In this document: positions 6,216-11,364 of the stretch, one piece after another
Position numbering within the stretch: the stretch's first letter is position 1
Layout of the letters: every line of letters starts with the position of its first letter
Origin: JAHJTW01 sp964545545
GTDB lineage: Bacteria; Krumholzibacteriota; Krumholzibacteriia; LZORAL124-64-63
Reading direction: 5' to 3'
Assembly (NCBI GenBank): GCA_964545545.1
Contig: CAZJGK010000091.1
Span: 1 to 11,364 of the forward strand
Length of the DNA stretch: 11,364 bases
Program-made: the position numbers and the translations under genes
Notes under the pieces: model-generated
Seen by the model: the letters and a program-made list of their open reading frames with translations, nothing else
What the model was told of the DNA's origin: nothing
The model's database searches: none

Positions 6216-6353
6216 CCCCTGGAAACATGTTTTTTTGCGGGGAACAAATTTTTCCCGCCGAATTGTGCAAATGTCGGTTCTGCTGGCGGTAAATGGGCCT
6301 CCGACAGGGGGCCGGATGGAAGGGACACCCTCTAAAACCCACTGTTTTTTCTT
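6216..6353. other. Spacer between the two divergent promoters
   Basis: No gene is evident here. Two small dyads are visible. GCGGGGAA (6237-6244) pairs with TTTCCCGC (6251-6258) around a 6-nt loop, with a T-run on its 5' plus-strand side. GGCCTCC (6296-6302) pairs with GGGGGCC (6307-6313) around GACA. Neither has a T-tract on the correct side to terminate in either direction. A T-rich stretch at 6344-6355 leads into the candidate ino1 -35. Confidence 0.4.
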
Positions 6354-6382
6354 TTGCCTTCTGCAGACCGGAATCATATCCT
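6354..6382 (+). promoter_or_regulatory. Candidate promoter of the inositol-phosphate synthase gene
   Basis: TTGCCT (6354-6359), 17 bases, TATCCT (6377-6382). Both boxes are 4/6 matches with ideal spacing, and a T-rich stretch precedes them. The start would be near 6389, exactly where the leader hairpin begins. A GAATCA half-site (6371-6376) abuts the -10, where a bound protein would block polymerase. No better plus-strand candidate was seen between 6250 and 6480. Confidence 0.4.
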
Positions 6383-6388
6383 GTTCAG

Positions 6389-6441
6389 GCGGGTGATTCG
6401 ACAAGACCCACGGTGCAACCGATTCTTGCCCAATCATCCGC
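6389..6441 (+). other. Nested 53-nt hairpin in the inositol-synthase leader
   Basis: Three stacked helices nest perfectly. GCGGGTGATT (6389-6398) pairs with AATCATCCGC (6432-6441), 10 bp with one G-U. CAAGA (6402-6406) pairs with TCTTG (6424-6428). CGGT (6411-6414) pairs with ACCG (6418-6421) around the loop GCA. Internal loops are CGA/CCC and CCCA/AT. It starts at the predicted transcription start and ends 55 nt before the ATG. It is not followed by a T-run. It could be an mRNA-stabilising 5' stem or a ligand- or protein-binding leader. It matches no riboswitch class I know. Confidence 0.5.
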
Positions 6442-6496
6442 GAATGAGATGACGTTCACCAAGTGTTTCGTTTCTTTACACGAAGGAGCTTGACCC

Positions 6497-7813
6497 ATGG
6501 CTGAAAAGCTGGATATCAAACCCGCCACCGGCAAACTCGGCATCCTCACCCCCGGAATGGGTGCGGTTTCCTCAACGTTCATGGCGGGTGTCATCGCCAT
6601 CCGGAAGGGATTGCGCCAGCCTATCGGATCATTCACCCAGATGGGGCATATTCGTCTGGGCAAGCGGACCGAAGACCGCCAACCCCTGGTTCGAAATTTC
6701 CTGCCCCTTGCCGAACTGGACGACCTCGTCTTCGGCGGCTGGGACATCTTTACCGATTCGGTTTACGACGCCGCCATTAATGCGGGCGTCCTCGAGAAGG
6801 AGCTTCTTGAACAGATCAAGTCTGAACTGGATGCCATCAAACCCATGAAGGCCGTTTTCAACAGTTACTACGTCAAAAATCTGCATGGAACCCATGTCAA
6901 AACCGGCACCAAGATGGAGATGGCCAAGGCCCTCATGGAGGACATGCAGAACTTCAAGGAAAAGAACGGCTGCGATCGGCTCGTCGTCATCTGGTGCGGT
7001 TCCACCGAAATTTTCATGAAGCCCTCGCCGGTCCACCAGGATCTGGCCTCTTTCGAGAAGGGACTCCTGGAGGACCATCCGGACATCCCTTCAAGCATGA
7101 TCTATGCCTATGCGGCCATCAAGCAGGGCATCCCCTACGTCAACGGCGCGCCCAACCTCAGCTTTGATGTGCCGGCCCTGGAGCAGCTGGCCAAGGAAAC
7201 CGGTTCAGGGATCTGTGGCAAGGATTTCAAAACCGGTCAGACCCTCATGAAGACCATCCTGGCTCCCGGATTCAAGGCCCGGCAGTTGGGCATTGCGGGT
7301 TGGTTCTCCACCAATATCCTGGGCAACCGGGACGGCGAAGTTCTGGATGACCCCGAATCCTTCAAGACCAAGGAAGAATCCAAGCTGAGTGTTCTGGGCT
7401 CCATTCTGCAGCCTGAACTCTACCCCGACCTTTACGGCAATCTTTATCACAAGGTCAGGATCAACTACTACCCGCCGCGTGGAGACAACAAGGAAGGCTG
7501 GGACAACATCGACATCTTCGGTTGGTGCGGTCGCCCCATGCAGATCAAGATCGACTTCCTGTGCCGTGATTCCATTCTGGCCGCTCCCCTGGTCCTGGAT
7601 CTTGCCCTGCTGCTCGATCTCGGGAAACGGGCGGGCTTGCCCGGCGGTATCCAGGAGTGGTTGTCCTTCTACTTCAAGAGTCCGGTCACCCCTGAGGGAC
7701 TGAATCCCGAGCACGATCTGTTCATCCAGCAGACGAAGCTGAAGAACACCCTGCGCTGGATGATGGGCGAAGATGTCATCACCCACCTGGGTCGTGAGTA
7801 CTACGAGGAATAG
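6497..7813 (+). CDS. ino1: Myo-inositol-1-phosphate synthase
   Basis: Predicted 438-residue NAD-dependent enzyme that isomerises D-glucose-6-phosphate to 1L-myo-inositol-1-phosphate, the only de novo route to inositol. The Rossmann NAD site is GILTPGMGAVSSTFMAG (15-31). Family blocks follow: CGKDFKTGQTLMKT (240-253), equivalent to GDDFKSGQT of eukaryotic enzymes; WFSTNILGNRDG (269-280), equivalent to SYNHLGNNDG; then KIDFLCRDSILAAPLVLDLA (351-370). The catalytic lysines in these blocks are present. The length is intermediate between actinobacterial (about 365) and eukaryotic (about 510) forms and fits the large bacterial subfamily. ATG at 6497 follows AGGAG at 8-nt spacing. No inositol monophosphatase, phosphatidylinositol synthase or DIPP synthase is in view, so the end product (phospholipid, compatible solute or glycan component) is open. 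Confidence 0.93.
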   Translation: MAEKLDIKPATGKLGILTPGMGAVSSTFMAGVIAIRKGLRQPIGSFTQMGHIRLGKRTEDRQPLVRNFLPLAELDDLVFGGWDIFTDSVYDAAINAGVLEKELLEQIKSELDAIKPMKAVFNSYYVKNLHGTHVKTGTKMEMAKALMEDMQNFKEKNGCDRLVVIWCGSTEIFMKPSPVHQDLASFEKGLLEDHPDIPSSMIYAYAAIKQGIPYVNGAPNLSFDVPALEQLAKETGSGICGKDFKTGQTLMKTILAPGFKARQLGIAGWFSTNILGNRDGEVLDDPESFKTKEESKLSVLGSILQPELYPDLYGNLYHKVRINYYPPRGDNKEGWDNIDIFGWCGRPMQIKIDFLCRDSILAAPLVLDLALLLDLGKRAGLPGGIQEWLSFYFKSPVTPEGLNPEHDLFIQQTKLKNTLRWMMGEDVITHLGREYYEE

Positions 7814-7836
7814 GGACTGCCCCTGTTTCACCCGCA

Positions 7837-7866
7837 CGAAGGCCGGTCCCCCGGGATCGGCCTTCG
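7837..7866 (+). other. Intercistronic hairpin between ino1 and the MBL-fold gene
   Basis: CGAAGGCCG (7837-7845) and CGGCCTTCG (7858-7866) are perfect complements. The stem can extend inward through GTCCC/GGGAT, giving about 14 bp before steric limits. It starts 24 nt after the ino1 stop and ends 7 nt before the Shine-Dalgarno region of the next gene. No T-tract follows, so it looks like an mRNA-stabilising or processing hairpin that could set the ratio of the two products, not a full terminator. Confidence 0.55.
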
Positions 7867-7878
7867 ACCATCAGGAGG

Positions 7879-7884
7879 GGAGGG
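7879..7884 (+). promoter_or_regulatory. Shine-Dalgarno supporting the GTG start of the MBL-fold gene
   Basis: GGAGGG lies 8 nt before the GTG at 7893, within a purine-rich block (7873-7884) that also holds AGGAGG. Earlier in-frame starts lie inside ino1 and would add about 40 unrelated residues. Confidence 0.65.
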
Positions 7885-7892
7885 TCGCCAAA

Positions 7893-8531
7893 GTGCAGAA
7901 CTGGAAAATTTCGGTGAATCCCGTGGGCCCGCTCGGGATGAATTCCATCCTCGTCACGGCACAGGGTCCCGATGGTCCGCAATCCCTTCTCCTGGATCCC
8001 GGAGACGAACCGGAAAAGTTGCGGGCGATGGTCGATGCGGCCGGCGCGCCGCTGGTATCCATGGCTGCCACCCATGGCCATTTCGACCATGTCGGGGCCG
8101 CTGCCTGCCTCCAGGAGACCTGGGATCTGCCCCTGCGCTGCCATCGTGACGATTTGGCCCTTATCAAGGCCATGCCCGCAATCCAGAAGGCCTATGGATT
8201 TCCCCCGTCCCAGGTCCCATCCTGTGCAGCAGATCTGGATGACGGGACGGTCATCAACCTGGCCGGCCGCCTGATCCAGGTTCGTCATGTCCCCGGGCAC
8301 TCACCCGGCCATGTCATGTTCCTGTTGCCCGGTCATGCCCTGGTCGGGGATTGCCTTTTTCAAGGCTCGATCGGGCGCACGGATTTGCCTGGGGGCGATC
8401 TGGCTCAGCTTGAAAAAAGTATCCGGGAACGCATTTATACGCTCCCGGACGATACGGTTATCATTTGTGGACATGGGCCGAACACCACCGTCGGTCGGGA
8501 GCGGACCAGCAACCCTTTTGTCAGGTCGTGA
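7893..8531 (+). CDS. MBL-fold (glyoxalase-II-like) metallohydrolase
   Basis: Predicted 212-residue cytosolic metallo-beta-lactamase-fold hydrolase of the short YcbL/GloB-like group. All metal ligands are visible: THGHFDH (60-66), His136 in PGHSPGH (134-140), Asp153 in VGDCLF (151-156) and His194 in CGHGPNTTVG (192-201). GRTDLPGGD (161-169) is typical of glyoxalase-II relatives, which hydrolyse thioesters such as S-lactoylglutathione; the substrate here is not determined. It lacks the C-terminal glutathione-binding domain of full-length GloB (about 250 residues). The gene follows ino1 by 79 bp and probably shares its transcript. Its stop codon directly abuts the stop of the convergent parA-like gene. 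Confidence 0.88.
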   Translation: MQNWKISVNPVGPLGMNSILVTAQGPDGPQSLLLDPGDEPEKLRAMVDAAGAPLVSMAATHGHFDHVGAAACLQETWDLPLRCHRDDLALIKAMPAIQKAYGFPPSQVPSCAADLDDGTVINLAGRLIQVRHVPGHSPGHVMFLLPGHALVGDCLFQGSIGRTDLPGGDLAQLEKSIRERIYTLPDDTVIICGHGPNTTVGRERTSNPFVRS

Positions 8532-9371
8532 TCAGGCTCCACTCTCGGCGGCGGCAACCTCGGCGGCTTCCCTCAACTCAACCTTCAGTTTTTCCAGCCT
8601 CTGGTGTTTCTTCAAGAATTCCTTCTTAATCCAATCCCTGTAAAGAGATGCGCCAAGACAGCCGGAGTCATAGGCGTATATGCTTTGGAAGTTGGCGGGA
8701 GCTTCCTCAATCTTGATGTTGGAGGTGATCACCGTCTTGAAAACATCAGCGGCCGGGAAGATCAGCCCCAGTTCCCGGCGCACTTGCTTCTGAAGAGGAG
8801 TACGACCGTCCTTCTGGGTGATCAGCACACCCAGCACCTGAAGCCACATGTTGGGTCGCTCCTGGATCTTTTCGATCAGGGATTTCAGTTGCCGCAAGGC
8901 GGGTACGGCCAGTCCGTTGCACTGGGTGGGAATCAAGGCGTAATCGGCGGCGACCAGCGCATTTTGGGTCAAAACACCCAGATTGGGCGGCGTGTCGATG
9001 ATGATCCATCCGTAGGACGTGGAGAGCGAGGCCACGACCTTGGCAAGACGATCATTGATCTGCGTCTTGGCCATGCTTTCCAGGGAGGGGTTGGCCGGAA
9101 GAATGTCGATGTTCTCATCGTAAACCGTGGAAGTGATCCCATCCTGCGGGGTGATCGCCCGGCGCAGAACGTCAAAAACACTGCGGGCCGGCGGCTCCCC
9201 GTCAAGCTTACCCAGGAGCGTGCTGGTCGCACAACCATGGGGATCCATATCAATAACCAGACAACTGGAAGTTATGTCACTGTAACGGGTTAAACCTGCA
9301 GCAAGATTGATGGCGGTTGTGGTCTTGCCAGTCCCGCCCTTATGGTTGACAACTGCAATCACGTTGCTCAT
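8532..9371 (-). CDS. ParA/MinD-family ATPase (orphan ParA)
   Basis: Predicted 279-residue deviant Walker P-loop ATPase that would position cargo (DNA, protein clusters or envelope machinery) by nucleotide-dependent dimerisation. Seen: the deviant Walker A KGGTGKTT (11-18) with signature Lys11 and Lys16, LVIDMDPHGCAT (38-49) as the A' motif, and Walker B IIIDTPPNLG (123-132). A charged, possibly helical tail of about 30 residues (249-279, KKEFLKKHQRLEKLKVELREAAEV) extends past the ATPase core. No ParB, parS-like repeat or replication gene is adjacent, so it is probably not the main chromosomal ParA. ATG at 9371 has AGGGAG five bases upstream. Nearest same-strand neighbours are the beta-barrel and lipoprotein genes, 102 bp upstream. 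Confidence 0.88.
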   Translation of the reverse strand: MSNVIAVVNHKGGTGKTTTAINLAAGLTRYSDITSSCLVIDMDPHGCATSTLLGKLDGEPPARSVFDVLRRAITPQDGITSTVYDENIDILPANPSLESMAKTQINDRLAKVVASLSTSYGWIIIDTPPNLGVLTQNALVAADYALIPTQCNGLAVPALRQLKSLIEKIQERPNMWLQVLGVLITQKDGRTPLQKQVRRELGLIFPAADVFKTVITSNIKIEEAPANFQSIYAYDSGCLGASLYRDWIKKEFLKKHQRLEKLKVELREAAEVAAAESGA

Positions 9372-9424
9372 GAGGGCTCCCTGACACGTTTAAGTCATTG
9401 CTGGAGTAAAATTCGCAGGCGAGG

Positions 9425-9453
9425 AATATAAATTATGAGACCCAAATTGGAAA
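9425..9453 (-). promoter_or_regulatory. Candidate promoter of the parA-like gene
   Basis: Minus strand: TTTCCA (9448-9453, 4/6), 17 bases, TATATT (9425-9430, 4/6), in the A/T-rich 102-bp gap upstream. The start would be near 9418, with a leader of about 47 nt. No convincing terminator for the upstream beta-barrel gene is visible, so read-through into parA is also possible. Confidence 0.35.
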
Positions 9454-9473
9454 GGAAAAGGTGGTTCCCCGCT

Positions 9474-10283
9474 TCAGATACCAATTCTTATCCCAGCCTC
9501 AATCGAAAAAAAGGTGACATGATCCCGAAATCCAAGGCTGATAACGGGATCATACGGTTCTTTGGCCGGGGGAGAAAATCCCTGTTGAGCAACCCGGATT
9601 TCCGACAGCCTGCCCTCCAGAAATAGCCGTGTGCGCCGGCCAACCACCTGACGAAAACCCAATGTCAAATTCCCTCCCCAACTGGATTGAGCCAGCCCCT
9701 GGTGGACGCTGGGATCCAGGTGGGCAAGGGTCACCGCACCCCCCAAGTAAGGGGCCGACGGCAAGCGGACGAGATCGCGCTCGATCCCCAGACCAAGCAT
9801 GAAAACCCCGATGCGATCATACAAATATTTTGCCCCGCCCTGTCCAACCAAAGCCGTCGCGGAAATTTCATGGCGCGAATAGGACATATCAGCCCTCAAA
9901 CGCCATATATCATTTAGGTTACGACAAATCAGCACCCCCAAGTTGGCGTTGTTCTCGAATCGGGTTTTGAAGCGGGAAGACTGGAAGAAACCTGGTTCCA
10001 GGCCAACCCAGGGCACAACAGCGCCATTGTCCACCTTAACCTGAAAGAAATCGCCGCCACCCTGTGGGCCGACAAACAAGCCCATCATCCACCCATAATT
10101 TTCGGCACCCGCAATGCTGTCTCCGGCCGCCGGAATATTGACCACCGGGGGCAGATGCCTGCCTGTAGTCTTGCGCTGTTGAGCCCAGGTTCTTCCGGGG
10201 AAGAGGAGGGCAGCGACAAGACAGACAGACAAGAGCTGGGCCCAGGATGATCTGTCGTGTGTCCATCCGAAAAGTCTGTTCAT
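9474..10283 (-). CDS. Predicted outer-membrane beta-barrel protein
   Basis: Predicted 269-residue exported protein. A long signal peptide is visible: basic/polar residues to about 12, a hydrophobic core (15-29), then GRTWA/QQ with likely signal-peptidase cleavage after Ala34. The mature part of about 235 residues alternates polar and hydrophobic residues, is rich in Gly and aromatics, and has strand-like segments such as YGWMMGLFVGPQ, RVGVFML-type repeats near 155-165 and a final FFSIEAGIRIGI. This fits an 8-12-strand barrel, although the last residue is Ile, not the usual Phe. I recognise no specific family. The ATG overlaps the upstream lipoprotein stop by 4 bp (ATGA), so the two are translationally coupled and probably act together in the envelope. 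Confidence 0.65.
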   Translation of the reverse strand: MNRLFGWTHDRSSWAQLLSVCLVAALLFPGRTWAQQRKTTGRHLPPVVNIPAAGDSIAGAENYGWMMGLFVGPQGGGDFFQVKVDNGAVVPWVGLEPGFFQSSRFKTRFENNANLGVLICRNLNDIWRLRADMSYSRHEISATALVGQGGAKYLYDRIGVFMLGLGIERDLVRLPSAPYLGGAVTLAHLDPSVHQGLAQSSWGGNLTLGFRQVVGRRTRLFLEGRLSEIRVAQQGFSPPAKEPYDPVISLGFRDHVTFFSIEAGIRIGI

Positions 10284-11317
10284 GGTTGCGGTCTGGTTGT
10301 GGAAAAAGTACTGGCGACAGCTTCCAGCTGCCTGAAGATCGCCATTTTATCCAGGCCGGGCGCATAGGTCAAAAGATCGAGGCAATAAACCCGTCCCTGG
10401 TCGGGGGCGGCTATAAAATAACTCCAGAACGCCCCTCCCCCGGCAAAGGTTTTCCCGCTCCAGGCCCCGGTCAGTTTGACGCCCCCGTGCCCGGGAAGTC
10501 CCGCCTCATCCCAAAGGAAGGAATCAGGAACCAGTTCCTCGTGATGAAGCGAGGTCCCCATGGCCTTCCTCATGGCCAACAGGGCCGCGTGATCCCCCAG
10601 CAACGCCTGGGGATCCTCGACATCCTGCCAGGTGATCGTGATTCCCCGCGAGGGGGCGGTGCGCATCAGTTCGACGCCGTGAATTCCGCCGTGGCCCTGC
10701 TGGTTCAGGTGGAATACCGCGGGAATCTCCATGTAGAAATGGTCCGTCTCCCAGCAGGAATTCATCAGGTCGGTCGCAAGTCCGCTGTAGCGGTTGTGGC
10801 GTAAAATGCGCTTGCGATTGTCGTTTTCCAGGGATTCCCGAATGCGGGGGGCGCTACGATGAAGCAAACTGGCAAGACTGTTCACGTCACCGGCGGAAGC
10901 CACCACAAGGAGCTGATAGGTGGACCACGGATCCTTGCGCTGAACCAAACCCCCGCCCCCGGTGGTTATCCGGGACCAGGCGTCGTTTGACAAAAGCTTC
11001 CGGACACCCTTGGCCGCATCGGTCTTCAGGTCAGGGCCCACAATAAAGACAGAATTCTTGTATCCCTTGGCCAGCGCCCATTTCTCGGGGGGGAGGATAT
11101 CGATGTTGAAACGATTTTCAGGCTGGATGACAAAGATAATCTCCTGATTCACTTCGCGGGCAAACTGCGTGGCCAGAGGCGCCAATTGCGGTGACGTATA
11201 AACGACTGCCAGATCCCCATAGGAACCGGCCGCCATCAGAATCCCTTTGTCCTCATTTATCCCGCAACCACTGAGCACCATGAGGAACAAGCCCAGCGCC
11301 AGCTTTGACTTTCTCAA
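10280..11317 (-). CDS. DUF4837-like lipoprotein
   Basis: Predicted 345-residue lipoprotein of unknown function. A basic start RKSK, a hydrophobic stretch and the lipobox LSGC (15-18) give Cys18 as the lipidation site; Gly at +2 and no Asp is compatible with export to the outer membrane. The body has features I associate with DUF4837: GSYGDLAVVY (31-40), FNIDIL (70-75), KLTGAWSG then AGGGAFWSYF (281-301), and the C-terminal YAPGLDKMAIFRQLEAVAST (318-337). The family assignment is from memory of the pattern, not a search. The start is a TTG at 11317 with AAAGGCGG six bases upstream. The frame stays open to the window edge, so a more upstream start cannot be excluded, but this one gives a normal signal peptide. 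The stop overlaps the next gene's ATG. Confidence 0.7.
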   Translation of the reverse strand: MRKSKLALGLFLMVLSGCGINEDKGILMAAGSYGDLAVVYTSPQLAPLATQFAREVNQEIIFVIQPENRFNIDILPPEKWALAKGYKNSVFIVGPDLKTDAAKGVRKLLSNDAWSRITTGGGGLVQRKDPWSTYQLLVVASAGDVNSLASLLHRSAPRIRESLENDNRKRILRHNRYSGLATDLMNSCWETDHFYMEIPAVFHLNQQGHGGIHGVELMRTAPSRGITITWQDVEDPQALLGDHAALLAMRKAMGTSLHHEELVPDSFLWDEAGLPGHGGVKLTGAWSGKTFAGGGAFWSYFIAAPDQGRVYCLDLLTYAPGLDKMAIFRQLEAVASTFSTTRPQP

Positions 11318-11323
11318 CTTGAA

Positions 11324-11331
11324 CCGCCTTT
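11324..11331 (-). promoter_or_regulatory. Shine-Dalgarno supporting the TTG start of the lipoprotein
   Basis: AAAGGCGG on the minus strand lies six bases before the TTG at 11317. It supports that rare start codon over the first internal ATG (codon 13), which would destroy the signal peptide. Confidence 0.45.
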
Positions 11332-11364
11332 CGGCCAGTAAAAACGGAACTAGCGACCACCTAG

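Noticed and set aside
6230..6258. Intrinsic terminator with a T-run in the divergent region
   Set aside because: The seven Ts lie on the 5' side of the stem on the plus strand and become As after the stem on the minus strand, so neither orientation terminates.
6196..6493. Small open frames on the plus strand in the divergent region
   Set aside because: They lack a ribosome binding site, cross both predicted promoters and the leader hairpins, and have no recognisable protein features.

Overview
The window is an ordinary-looking bacterial chromosomal segment. It is GC-rich by eye, and most genes have recognisable Shine-Dalgarno sequences and sigma70-like or sigma32-like promoters. The combination of a large bacterial myo-inositol-1-phosphate synthase and a lipoprotein resembling DUF4837, a family best known from Bacteroidota and relatives, hints at the FCB superphylum or a neighbouring candidate phylum. 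The Shine-Dalgarno use and TTGACA-type promoters do not look like classical Bacteroidetes. Taxonomy is not decided by this sequence.

Layout from left to right: (1) the first 17 codons of dnaK, minus strand, cut by the window edge, behind a good sigma32-type promoter. (2) A minus-strand surface-glycan block at 228-6021. In transcription order it holds an initiating sugar-phosphate transferase, a Gfo/Idh/MocA sugar-nucleotide oxidoreductase, a GT4 glycosyltransferase, three tRNA genes (Gly-GCC, Cys-GCA, Leu-UAA), a second GT4 glycosyltransferase and a GT2 glycosyltransferase. An intrinsic terminator after the sugar transferase and another after tRNA-Cys split the block into several transcription units. 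Each tRNA appears to have its own promoter, and the last two glycosyltransferases may be reached by read-through from tRNA-Leu. (3) A 475-bp divergent control region (6022-6496). (4) A plus-strand pair at 6497-8531: myo-inositol-1-phosphate synthase and a glyoxalase-II-like metallo-beta-lactamase-fold hydrolase. (5) A minus-strand block at 8532-11317: an orphan ParA-type ATPase, preceded by a translationally coupled pair of a DUF4837-like lipoprotein and a probable outer-membrane beta-barrel protein.

The glycan genes fit one pathway. The membrane transferase loads the first sugar phosphate on a polyprenyl carrier, the oxidoreductase helps make a modified nucleotide sugar, and the three glycosyltransferases extend the chain. 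No flippase, polymerase or export gene is in view, so this is part of a larger or dispersed system. The inositol phosphate synthase sits head to head with this locus, and the control region between them is the most structured non-coding DNA in the window. It contains five exact TGATTC/GAATCA hexamers within 250 bp, a perfect 9-bp dyad at the presumed start of the glycan transcript, and a nested 53-nt hairpin in the inositol-synthase leader. A shared regulator of both operons is the simplest inference. I found no mobile element, CRISPR array or clear defence system.
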